From an uncultured Muribaculaceae bacterium (lineage in GTDB: Bacteria; Bacteroidota; Bacteroidia; Bacteroidales; Muribaculaceae): DNA of 15,162 nucleotides. The stretch spans positions 27,714 through 42,875 of the forward strand of contig CAJTQH010000011.1 in assembly GCA_910578305.1 (NCBI GenBank), written 5' to 3'. The translations under genes were made by a program, and so were the position numbers. Positions 1 to 6,958 of this stretch are shown here, piece after piece; the first letter of the stretch is position 1, and every line of letters starts with the position of its first letter. The notes beneath the pieces were generated by a model. The model did no database searches and was not told where the DNA came from. It worked only from the letters and a program-made list of their open reading frames with translations.

Positions 1-483
1 CGTCTGGTCAATTTCAAGAACACGATCATAATCATGACATCCAATATGGGTTCGTCTGTGATACGTGACAACTTTGCCAGACTTACCCCTGAAAATCGAG
101 AAGAGACCATAGAGCAGACTAAAATGCAGGTGGTAGATATGCTCAAGCAGACCATACGTCCTGAATTTATTAATCGAATAGATGAAATAATAATGTTCAC
201 TCCGTTGAACGAGAAAGAAATAGAGGAGATTGTCGGCCTGCAAATCCGAAGCATTCAGAAGATGCTTGCCGTCAACGGGGTGGTGCTGGAAGTCACGCCT
301 GAGGCACTGCGTTATCTGGCAGAAGAAGGGTATGATCCTGAATTTGGTGCCCGCCCGGTCAAGAGAGCCATACATCGACTGGTGCTCAATCGATTGTCGA
401 AGGATATACTGGCACAGAAAGTCGACAAGGACCGTCCGATAATCATCGATGTCGATCACGATACACTGATATTCAAGAACTGA
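1..483 (+). CDS. clpB: ClpB disaggregase, C-terminal end (partial)
   Basis: This is the last 160 residues of the ClpB/Hsp104 AAA+ ATPase, which with DnaK/DnaJ pulls proteins out of cytoplasmic aggregates. The frame is open from base 1, so the start lies outside the window. The fragment begins in the second AAA+ domain just before sensor 1 (IIIMTSN, fragment residues 9-15). It then carries the arginine-finger region (RPEFINRIDE, about 53-62) and the sensor-2 motif (FGARPVKR, about 115-122) of the small C-terminal D2 subdomain. GARP and PEFINRID are typical of the ClpB/ClpC class, and no zinc-binding or ClpP-docking feature is visible. The frame is intact and ends normally with TGA. A lipoprotein gene follows after 59 nt, without an obvious terminator between them. 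ClpB is preferred over ClpC because the ending is short and has no extension. Confidence 0.93.
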   Translation, partial: RLVNFKNTIIIMTSNMGSSVIRDNFARLTPENREETIEQTKMQVVDMLKQTIRPEFINRIDEIIMFTPLNEKEIEEIVGLQIRSIQKMLAVNGVVLEVTPEALRYLAEEGYDPEFGARPVKRAIHRLVLNRLSKDILAQKVDKDRPIIIDVDHDTLIFKN

Positions 484-542
484 TAAATGCACAATTATAT
501 GAACCTAATAACTTAATCGTTTACAAACAGGAGATTGACACT

Positions 543-1010
543 ATGAAAAAGTTTTTGTCGATATTGCTCGCTTTGCCGCTGCTGGTTTCGTTTACAAGTT
601 GTCATGACGACGATAATCTGCCGCAGGTGAAAATCAATGTCACGTACGCCAGCCCGGTAGTTGATCATGCGGTGTATGTGGTAAAACCCGATACATTTAA
701 AGTCGAGAGCGTGAATGTGGTCGCATTGCGTCCGGGACATGTAGCCACCAACGGGCCGGTGTCGTATTGGTTCAATGGTGTTTCGCTGGGGACAAGTTTC
801 GCGCCTCCGTTCGGCATAAAGATTCCGACAGAAAATCTTTCGGTAGGCAGCTACTTTATGACAATGGAAATGACTGTGCTTGAAGAGGGCTGTGAGATGG
901 CCACTCTGACGTCGTCGGTGAAGGTATGTGTCGTTGAAGATGAGTCAGAAATACCCGAGTCGGCCGGCGGTGAGACACGAAGCATGCCTGTTGAATATAC
1001 CATAAGGTAG
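543..1010 (+). CDS. small surface-type lipoprotein, function unknown
   Basis: This 155-residue protein has a short Lys-Lys n-region, a leucine-rich hydrophobic segment and a lipobox ending at Cys20 (SFTSC). The residues straight after the cysteine are His-Asp-Asp-Asp. In Bacteroidetes such an acidic run behind the lipid cysteine acts as a lipoprotein export signal, so surface exposure is likely; this is an inference from that rule. The rest (about 30-140) looks like one beta-sandwich of the Ig-like type, with alternating hydrophobic strands and motifs such as YWFNG and VGSYFMTMEM. No catalytic motif is seen and I do not recognise a named family. It lies 59 nt after clpB and could be read from the same transcript, although the functions look unrelated. 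A purine-rich AGGAGA lies about 8 nt before the ATG. It ends just before a strong hairpin. Confidence 0.85.
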   Translation: MKKFLSILLALPLLVSFTSCHDDDNLPQVKINVTYASPVVDHAVYVVKPDTFKVESVNVVALRPGHVATNGPVSYWFNGVSLGTSFAPPFGIKIPTENLSVGSYFMTMEMTVLEEGCEMATLTSSVKVCVVEDESEIPESAGGETRSMPVEYTIR

Positions 1011-1036
1011 ATTGTCGTGGGCGATTGATATGATTT

Positions 1037-1071
1037 GGGTCATGGATGTGCCATTCCGGCATCCGTGACCT
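1037..1071. terminator. hairpin between convergent genes, probable bidirectional terminator
   Basis: Bases 1038-1048 pair with 1060-1070 to give an 11-bp stem (GGTCATGGATG with CATCCGTGACC) containing a single T-G wobble, and a G-T pair extends each end. The loop is about 9-11 nt. It sits in the 64-nt gap between two genes that end facing each other, the usual place for a shared terminator. No run of T follows on either strand, so intrinsic termination is inferred from stem strength and location only. Confidence 0.6.
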
Positions 1072-1074
1072 GAG

Positions 1075-1890
1075 TCATGTTAGGCGTCGGTGAGGATGTA
1101 GTGTGCGGTTGACGCGCCGGCGCTCGGTGTCGAATATCCATCCCCACTTGTTGAAATAGCGTATCATATTGACTATATGTACACAGAGCATGCGGAAGTT
1201 TTTATACGACTCTGCTCTGTGTGCATGGACTATGGTGACGAGTGGTACATACATGGTGCGGTGGTGTCTGTGTAACCGGCGTGTGAGATCTATGTCTTCG
1301 GGATACATGAAGAAGCGCTCGTCGAAGAGCCCGACATTGCGTAGGGCTTCGGACCGCATCAGCATGAAACTTCCCTGAAGATACGGTGCGTCAAACTCTT
1401 TGTTATGGTCGATGTGGCGCAACTCGTAGCGCATACGTCGTCCGCGCATTACTGACGACGGGAGAAAGCGACGCAATATAAGATCTGCGGGAGTCGGCAG
1501 CATACGCGCAGTGTATTGAAGCCTGCCATCAGAATCGACAATACGCGGTTGTAGTGCGGCTGTATCGGGGTGAGACTCCATATACCTAAGAAGCGGTTCG
1601 ATAGAGTCTCTGTCGAACCATACGTCGGAATTGAGTACAAGATGGTATTCATAGCCTCGCTTCAGCGAAAGGCGTATGGCCTGATTGTGTGCGGCTCCGT
1701 AGCCGACATTGTCGGATGCGATATATCTTATGCCTTTTCTTCCGTCACAAAATGAGCGTGTTGTATGGTTGCGTGAGTTGTCGATTATGAATATCTCGGA
1801 AAATATGTCTGGCGATAGAGATTGCAGACAGCGGTCCAATTCGTCTGAATCGGTATTGTATGTCACTATTGATGCTGCAATCCTGGGCAT
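1075..1890 (-). CDS. GT2 family glycosyltransferase (rhamnosyltransferase-like)
   Basis: This 271-residue soluble GT-A-fold enzyme transfers a sugar from a nucleotide donor to a growing glycan on the cytoplasmic side of the membrane. The GT2 N-terminus is visible (ASIVTYN, 6-12; IIDNS, 35-39). The NVGYGAAHN segment (61-69) and the metal-binding Asn-Ser-Asp (87-89, in place of DxD) resemble WbbL/dTDP-rhamnosyl transferases. Further on are QGSFMLMR (172-179) and FDERFFMYPEDIDLTRR (189-205), whose Glu-Asp pair is the likely catalytic-base region. No transmembrane segment is evident. It starts 10 nt after the DUF4923 gene on the same strand, so the two probably share one mRNA. No other glycan-assembly genes are adjacent, so donor and acceptor cannot be assigned. 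The family call is firm; rhamnose specificity is only suggestive. Confidence 0.9.
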   Translation of the reverse strand: MPRIAASIVTYNTDSDELDRCLQSLSPDIFSEIFIIDNSRNHTTRSFCDGRKGIRYIASDNVGYGAAHNQAIRLSLKRGYEYHLVLNSDVWFDRDSIEPLLRYMESHPDTAALQPRIVDSDGRLQYTARMLPTPADLILRRFLPSSVMRGRRMRYELRHIDHNKEFDAPYLQGSFMLMRSEALRNVGLFDERFFMYPEDIDLTRRLHRHHRTMYVPLVTIVHAHRAESYKNFRMLCVHIVNMIRYFNKWGWIFDTERRRVNRTLHPHRRLT

Positions 1891-1900
1891 GATCTGTGGG

Positions 1901-2548
1901 TTACTGCTTCTGAAGCTCGAATCCGGCGCACAGTCCGTCGTAGCTTTTGAGCATTGTGACTACATTGTTGATCGTGCTGTTTTTGACTATTTTGCCGGCC
2001 GTTTCTATCAGAGTGATAAGTTTTGATACGTCAAACATGATTTTGAGCTTGCCTGTGGCGCTCTTCTGCACATATGCGTTCATTTTACCGATATTCAGTT
2101 TTGCTGCCTGGAAGTTGAACACAAAGTTGGCTTGAGATCCGGATTCTTCAAGTTGCTGAATGGTACCTTTCAGCGTTATGGTGCGTACTTTCATGCTGAA
2201 ATTTCCGTCTTTGTCTACAGTGAGATTCATTTTGTCGAATCCGGCAGTGCTGTATATAGGCGCAAGTTTTTCTTCGATCATGCCGGATGCGGCTGAGCCA
2301 CCGGCTTTTTTCAGCAGGTTGTCGCTCTTGAACGTTACAGCGGGAGCTGAGTACTGCCAAGATCCGGAGAGAGAGCTGATGTCGAGTTTGTCAGTGCTTA
2401 GTACACCTTCAAGAGCTCCGGCGATGGCGTCGATTGTGGAATTGTCTTTGCCGCCGGCGGCCTTTTTTAAGGCTTCTTTGAGGTCGAATGCCATGGCCGA
2501 GGATGTTGCGATTATTATTACAGACAGGAAGATTGAGAGTCGTTTCAT
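1901..2548 (-). CDS. DUF4923 family secreted protein
   Basis: Read from the ATG at 2548 this is a 215-residue exported protein. The start is chosen because it gives a standard signal peptide (MKRLSIFLS..., with probable cleavage after Ala20 in SAMA-FD); an upstream ATG at 2611 would add 21 polar residues ahead of it and lies within the -33 box of the promoter. The mature protein has a helical N-terminal stretch (DLKEALKKAAGG). Then comes a pattern I associate with DUF4923, a lipocalin-like beta family of Bacteroidales: GSWQYSAPAVTFKSDNLL, KKAGGSAASG, then short strands ending each turn in Gly or Thr (KDGNFSMKV, LKGTIQQL). No cysteine lipobox is present, so it is probably periplasmic. No enzymatic residues are apparent. 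It is the first gene of a two-gene unit with the GT2 enzyme and has its own clear promoter. Confidence 0.82.
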   Translation of the reverse strand: MKRLSIFLSVIIIATSSAMAFDLKEALKKAAGGKDNSTIDAIAGALEGVLSTDKLDISSLSGSWQYSAPAVTFKSDNLLKKAGGSAASGMIEEKLAPIYSTAGFDKMNLTVDKDGNFSMKVRTITLKGTIQQLEESGSQANFVFNFQAAKLNIGKMNAYVQKSATGKLKIMFDVSKLITLIETAGKIVKNSTINNVVTMLKSYDGLCAGFELQKQ

Positions 2549-2579
2549 GAATGTATGTTCTTTTGAATTTTGATGCCGG

Positions 2580-2612
2580 CAAAGATAGTCAATTTTGAAA
2601 TAATGCTGCAAA
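2580..2612 (-). promoter_or_regulatory. Bacteroidetes-type promoter for the DUF4923-GT2 unit
   Basis: On the minus strand TTTG (bases 2612-2609) is followed after 21 nt by TATCTTTG (2587-2580). These match the -33 TTTG and -7 TAnnTTTG elements of Bacteroidetes housekeeping promoters at about the usual spacing. Transcription would start near 2573-2575, giving an mRNA leader of roughly 25 nt before the ATG at 2548. This placement also supports that start over the upstream ATG at 2611. Confidence 0.72.
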
Positions 2613-2681
2613 TAGTATCGCTCGGATAGGGCGTGTTAACGAATTTTAAGTATGTGTGGCGAAGTGCTTATTTTGAAATAA
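2592..2681. repeat. 12-bp direct repeat pair in the divergent control region
   Basis: ATTTTGAAATAA occurs at 2592-2603 and again, identical, at 2670-2681, 78 bp apart. The first copy lies inside the -33/-7 spacer of the minus-strand promoter, 4 nt upstream of its -7 box. The second ends 2 nt before the plus-strand -7-like box. The core ATTT-TG-AAAT is nearly self-complementary, so each copy could be read from either strand. It could be an operator for both directions, or chance similarity in AT-rich DNA. Confidence 0.4.
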
Positions 2682-2683
2682 CG

Positions 2684-2691
2684 TATCTTTA
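2684..2691 (+). promoter_or_regulatory. possible -7 element for the PCMD/barrel operon
   Basis: TATCTTTA differs from the Bacteroidetes -7 consensus TAnnTTTG only in its last base and is followed by C, as the minus-strand box of this region also is. It lies 66 nt before the GTG at 2757 and would give a leader of about 55-60 nt. No TTTG is found at the expected -33 spacing; the nearest (2672-2675) is too close. The promoter may therefore be activator-dependent, or the call may be wrong. Confidence 0.42.
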
Positions 2692-2756
2692 CACAAAATT
2701 ATTAAATATTGGGGGATACTATGCCCGCATAAGCATGATGTGGAAAAAGTAATGCT

Positions 2757-5297
2757 GTGAATAGATTTGCTATATGTCTGATAATGTCCGTGTTGTCTGT
2801 GCTTGGAGCAGGTGTGGCAACGATGGGATGCAGCACGGGTACGGAGGAAACTCGTGTGGGAGTCGCATTGCTTGTACCTTCGGCAGTGGTCGACGCTACT
2901 GTTGTGGCGGTGGACGGAACAGTGGAGTCTGGACTTATAGAGTCAGTGCCTTCGCCTGAAGATATGTCATTGCGTCTTACCAGTGCAGATGGCCTTTATT
3001 CGGCAAGATGGGAAACATTGTCTGATTATCGTGCCGATGAGCCGTTGCGGGCAGGCAATTATAAGGTGGAAATGTATCATGGCTCGGAGTTGGACGAAGG
3101 TTTTGATTGTCCGTTTTTTTATGGTACAGCTACGGCTGAACTTGCCGATGGATCGACCACAGCGGTTTCTGTGGATTGCCGTCTGGCCAACGCGATGGTT
3201 CGGGTGGAGTATTCTGATGTCGCCCTTGAATTTTTTGAGTCGATCAACGCTGTGTTGCATTCAGATGGCGGTGCGTATATAAATTATCCTGCCGGAGAGA
3301 ATCGTCCGGCGTTCATGCGGCTTGGACACATGATTGTTTATATCAAAGCTTTGATGTCAGATGGCACGGATTTGTGTTTTGTAGCCGCTGATGTATCGGA
3401 ATTGTTGGCCGGCCATCTGTATAGTGCTTTTGTTGATGTTAATCCCGGAGAAGTACCTGAGGTAGTGGTGTCATTTGATGATCGAGTATCGACAGATGAT
3501 TTTGTTACGCGGCTTACGCCTGATTTTATATCGGCATCGGAGCCGGTATTGAATCCGGTGGGATTTATAGCCGGTGAGCCGATAGTGATATCTGAAGGCT
3601 CTACAATAGATACTCCGTTGGCAGTAAATGTGGAATCAGCTGTAGCATCATCATTATTGCTCACCACCCAGGCATCCTCACTCACATCACATGGATGGCC
3701 CGCAGAGATAGATCTTGCCGTAATGTCCGATGCCGATTACCTGATTATGAAAGATCTTGGTCTGGAAGTGACTCGTCGCGACGGTCATGTGACGGGTGTG
3801 GTGTTTACAGATGTGTTGGAAAATCTGCGAACATCAGAGACCGGTATGTCTACATTTACATTGTTGGCCGAATCACCGGTAGGAAAGGTATCGGCCCCGC
3901 TTGAACTTGCTGTGAATGTCAATCCTGTAGATTTGTCAGTGCTTGAACTATCGGATGTACTTATCGGCTCTAATGTGGCTCATATGAAAGTACTTGCCCC
4001 TGGAGCCGATCTTCAGTCCAATATGCGGATAGAGGCTCTCGGAGCCGACGGCCTCTGGATCGAGTCTGAGATACTTGATATACAGCCTTTGGGGGCAGGC
4101 GAAAGCAATGTGACGTTTAGTGTCCCTGAAACTTCATATTCGGCAATGAAAGTACGAGTGTCTTATTGCGGTGAAGTCAAGGCTCGTGTCGAATTAAAGG
4201 TGGTGTCACCGGCTTACCGGCTGGTCGTAGATCCGTTTGCTACTCGGGCTGTGGTCAGAGTGGAGGCGGAGGATGCCAATATGCGGGAAATGATAACGTC
4301 AAAGGTCAATATCTATGTCAATGGGCATAGGACTATGCTTGTGAGCCGAGAGCCTGCTGAAAATTATCTGATAGTAGGAGGTTTGACCGGAAACACCGAA
4401 TACACGATGTCCTCTACGCTTTTCGATGTGTTTTCAGCCGATGACAATCTTACTGAGCAGGTGACTTTTGTCACAGAACGAGCTATGGGGGTACCCAATG
4501 GAAGTTTTGAGGATATAAAGAGAAATGCTATAAAATACAATGATATGCCGAGCGGTGGGAGATATAGTCAGAATATTGTGGATATATTCAATCAGCAAAA
4601 TTATCACACGTTTGATCTTCATGTTCCAAAACAATGGGCAAATACCAATGACAAAACATTCAACAAGGCTTCGTCAAATCATAATACGTGGTACATGCAG
4701 CCTTCAGTGTACACTACAGACGATAGTTTTGAGGGTGCTTTCGCCGTAGCTCTGCAGTCAACCGCTTTTGATCCTGCCGGCGAAGCTATTCAGCCATATC
4801 GTCAGACGTCGATGCCGTTTGTGAAATACAGCCGCAATATACCGTCAATCTCTTTCCGTGCCGCAGGAAAGATATTTCTTGGGGAATATGGATATAATGC
4901 AGTGATAGGTGAAGAGATATTTGAGGAGGGAGTTCCGTTTGGGTCACGACCGTCATCGCTCAATGGATATTACAAATTTATGCCTTCGATAGCCGACATG
5001 TCAGATCGCGGCTACGTGTACATGGAGGTGTTGGGAGATGTAAACGGTGCTGAAGTAGTGATAGCGCGTGGAAGAGCTGAACTCGGCCCTGCATCCGGCT
5101 ACACCGCATTTAACGTGCCGCTTACGTATAACGAATTTGGTATAAAAGCCACCAGGCTGAAACTATTGTTGTCTTCGACCGTCAACATAGGTTCTGTAGT
5201 CGAGGAGACAGTCTCTATAGCTACATATCCCAATCCGGAGACTTCCACATCGCTCGGCGGACTGCTTATAGTGGATGGACTCACATTTTCGTATTGA
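2757..5297 (+). CDS. DUF4493/PCMD multi-domain lipoprotein
   Basis: This is an 846-residue envelope lipoprotein with a GTG start. An in-frame stop at 2736 rules out anything further upstream, and the next Met (residue 10) would remove the charged n-region, so GTG is preferred. The hydrophobic segment ends at Cys25 (ATMGC), an imperfect lipobox. Residues about 33-250 resemble DUF4493, including the pattern LRAGNYKVEMYHG, then CPFFYGTATAEL, then CRLANAMVRVEY. Residues about 255-575 are beta-rich Ig/FN3-like repeats. A C-terminal PCMD domain (putative carbohydrate metabolism domain) starts near 579 (VPNGSFED) and closes with LIVDGLTFSY. PCMD has no established reaction; carbohydrate binding is only a suggestion from the family name. 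The first of two barrel genes follows after 33 nt, so it probably heads an envelope operon. Confidence 0.82.
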   Translation: MNRFAICLIMSVLSVLGAGVATMGCSTGTEETRVGVALLVPSAVVDATVVAVDGTVESGLIESVPSPEDMSLRLTSADGLYSARWETLSDYRADEPLRAGNYKVEMYHGSELDEGFDCPFFYGTATAELADGSTTAVSVDCRLANAMVRVEYSDVALEFFESINAVLHSDGGAYINYPAGENRPAFMRLGHMIVYIKALMSDGTDLCFVAADVSELLAGHLYSAFVDVNPGEVPEVVVSFDDRVSTDDFVTRLTPDFISASEPVLNPVGFIAGEPIVISEGSTIDTPLAVNVESAVASSLLLTTQASSLTSHGWPAEIDLAVMSDADYLIMKDLGLEVTRRDGHVTGVVFTDVLENLRTSETGMSTFTLLAESPVGKVSAPLELAVNVNPVDLSVLELSDVLIGSNVAHMKVLAPGADLQSNMRIEALGADGLWIESEILDIQPLGAGESNVTFSVPETSYSAMKVRVSYCGEVKARVELKVVSPAYRLVVDPFATRAVVRVEAEDANMREMITSKVNIYVNGHRTMLVSREPAENYLIVGGLTGNTEYTMSSTLFDVFSADDNLTEQVTFVTERAMGVPNGSFEDIKRNAIKYNDMPSGGRYSQNIVDIFNQQNYHTFDLHVPKQWANTNDKTFNKASSNHNTWYMQPSVYTTDDSFEGAFAVALQSTAFDPAGEAIQPYRQTSMPFVKYSRNIPSISFRAAGKIFLGEYGYNAVIGEEIFEEGVPFGSRPSSLNGYYKFMPSIADMSDRGYVYMEVLGDVNGAEVVIARGRAELGPASGYTAFNVPLTYNEFGIKATRLKLLLSSTVNIGSVVEETVSIATYPNPETSTSLGGLLIVDGLTFSY

Positions 5298-5330
5298 TAG
5301 TAATAATAAAAACAGATATAAGAAATACGT

Positions 5331-6089
5331 ATGATTAAGATTTCACGAATCATGACACTTGTAGCATTAATTGCAGGATCGGCCGGACTGGGGATCAGCG
5401 CCCAGGAGGTGTTCAAACGCGATCTTCAGCAAGTGTCGTTTATCCCCAAAGGACAATGGATAACAGGCGTCAGCGTCGGATATTCACAGAGCAATCAGGA
5501 CAATTATAATTTTTTTGTGTTTGAGAAACTCAATGGCGATACATATTCGTTTAAGTTGACACCGATGGCTCTTTACACATTCAAGGACAATATGGCAGCC
5601 GGTCTGAAATTTGGATATGAACGCAGTAAGTCGACTCTTAATGCCGGTCAGCTCATTCTTGATGCCGAGACTACATTTGATGCCGACCACGTGTTCTCTA
5701 TACGCTCAAATTATTATGCGACCGGAGCATTCCGTAATTATATTTCATTAGGCGACAGCCATCGATTCGGATTGTTCAATGAGCTTCAGTTGTCTCTTGG
5801 CGGCGGTCAGGCAAAGTTTTCAAATTTCACCGGAGGATCGGGCGACAACCGGCATCTGGAAGGAACGTATGAACGTAATTTTTCACTGGACATCGGTCTT
5901 ACTCCCGGCTTTGTGATGTTTTTAAACAACTATTCTGCCATAGAGGTGAGTATCGGTGTGCTCGGATTTGGTTACACCCATACTCGTGCTGTGACAAATC
6001 AGGTGCAAGTGGCGCATCGCAACAGCAAACATGCTAATTTTAAAATAAATCTGTTTTCCGTGCAGTTCGGAATGGCATTTTATCTGTAA
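5331..6089 (+). CDS. outer-membrane beta-barrel protein A
   Basis: This 252-residue protein has a Sec signal peptide (MIKISRIMTLVALIAG..., probable cleavage after ISA before QEVF). The mature part has many amphipathic strands with alternating aromatic and small residues (WITGVSVGYSQ, MAAGLKFGYERSK, HRFGLFNELQLSLGGGQ, YSAIEVSIGVLGFGY). It ends in FSVQFGMAFYL, which matches the C-terminal aromatic strand recognised by the BAM machinery. The size suggests an 8-10-stranded barrel. No plug, TonB box or enzyme motif is seen, so a porin-like or structural role is all that can be said. It is clearly related to the next protein. The upstream PCMD lipoprotein gene lies 33 nt away, and the stop codon overlaps the next start (TAATG), so translation is probably coupled. 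Confidence 0.85.
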   Translation: MIKISRIMTLVALIAGSAGLGISAQEVFKRDLQQVSFIPKGQWITGVSVGYSQSNQDNYNFFVFEKLNGDTYSFKLTPMALYTFKDNMAAGLKFGYERSKSTLNAGQLILDAETTFDADHVFSIRSNYYATGAFRNYISLGDSHRFGLFNELQLSLGGGQAKFSNFTGGSGDNRHLEGTYERNFSLDIGLTPGFVMFLNNYSAIEVSIGVLGFGYTHTRAVTNQVQVAHRNSKHANFKINLFSVQFGMAFYL

Positions 6090-6958
6090 TGGCAATGAAG
6101 ATAACACGACTTATATTTCTGGCGTCGGTGGCATGCATGGCCCTGACGGCAACCGCCGGCACTCAGTCGGCAGACTCTGTCAAGAGTCGCATAGTGCGTA
6201 AAGGAGAAGTTTATCATCCGGAAATGGATGAAAAAGTAATAGTGGGCAATGATACCATAAACATGGTGATACCCGAGCGCAATTTCGGACGTTACGACCG
6301 AGGGCTGTTCAATTATCTGTTCATACCTCGTAAACAATGGGCATTCGGACTGATGGCCTCGTATGGCGAATTTGATGCCAAGGATGTGCAGGTGTTTCAG
6401 GCGTTGAAAGATTTTGACTTTTCCGGCAAACAGTATGCTATTCGTCCTAATGTGGCATATTTTTTCCGCAATAATCAGTGTGTGGGTCTTAAATTCGACT
6501 ATACGCGTCAGGAATCGGATCTTGGACGTCTGGCAGTGAATTTCGGTGACGATCTAAGTTTCGATATACACGACATCAGCTATTATTCGTCAAAATATTC
6601 GCTGGGAGTGTTTTATCGTAATTATGTAGGTCTTGGACGTTCCAAGCGTTTTGCTATTTTCAATGAGGCGTGTCTGTCTTTCGGGAGCGGTTCTTCTCGT
6701 TTCAAACGTCCACATGACGGTGTTATTCGCGATACCCGTACCGATCTCACCGAGGTGGCTTTGAATTTCAGCCCGGGTCTGTGTATGTTTATTATGGATT
6801 ATGTGAGCTTCAATGTGTCGTTTGGCGTGTTTGGCTTGCATATGACCAATGAAAAGCAGATTACCGATGGCGTAGAGGAAGGATCGCGTTTCAGCAGCGG
6901 TGCTAATTTTAGGTTTAACTTGTTCAACATTAATTTTGGAATAGGTGTTCACATTTAA
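6089..6958 (+). CDS. outer-membrane beta-barrel protein B (paralog of A)
   Basis: This 289-residue protein has a signal peptide (ITRLIFLASVACMALTATA) and a polar N-terminal stretch of about 60 residues that the previous protein lacks. A barrel follows that aligns with barrel A by eye: FIPRKQWAFGL against FIPKGQWITGV, VGLKFDYTR against AGLKFGYER, YRNYVGLGRSKRFAIFNE against FRNYISLGDSHRFGLFNE, and VSFGVFGL against VSIGVLGF. The last strand is FNINFGIGVHI. This points to an old tandem duplication followed by divergence. The ATG at 6089 overlaps the barrel A stop by one base; a second ATG at 6095 would give a protein two residues shorter and is equally acceptable. The 3' end overlaps the next gene by 14 nt. 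The N-terminal extension could contact the neighbouring lipoproteins, which is a guess. Confidence 0.85.
   Translation: MAMKITRLIFLASVACMALTATAGTQSADSVKSRIVRKGEVYHPEMDEKVIVGNDTINMVIPERNFGRYDRGLFNYLFIPRKQWAFGLMASYGEFDAKDVQVFQALKDFDFSGKQYAIRPNVAYFFRNNQCVGLKFDYTRQESDLGRLAVNFGDDLSFDIHDISYYSSKYSLGVFYRNYVGLGRSKRFAIFNEACLSFGSGSSRFKRPHDGVIRDTRTDLTEVALNFSPGLCMFIMDYVSFNVSFGVFGLHMTNEKQITDGVEEGSRFSSGANFRFNLFNINFGIGVHI

Noticed and set aside
2548..2611. Upstream start at 2611 for the DUF4923 protein
   Set aside because: It would place 21 polar residues ahead of a clear signal peptide and would require translation from within the promoter.
3338..3685. 115-codon minus-strand frame rich in Ser, Thr and Asp
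   Set aside because: It is entirely inside the DUF4493/PCMD gene on the other strand. The low-complexity composition mirrors the sense codons, and no start or promoter context was seen.
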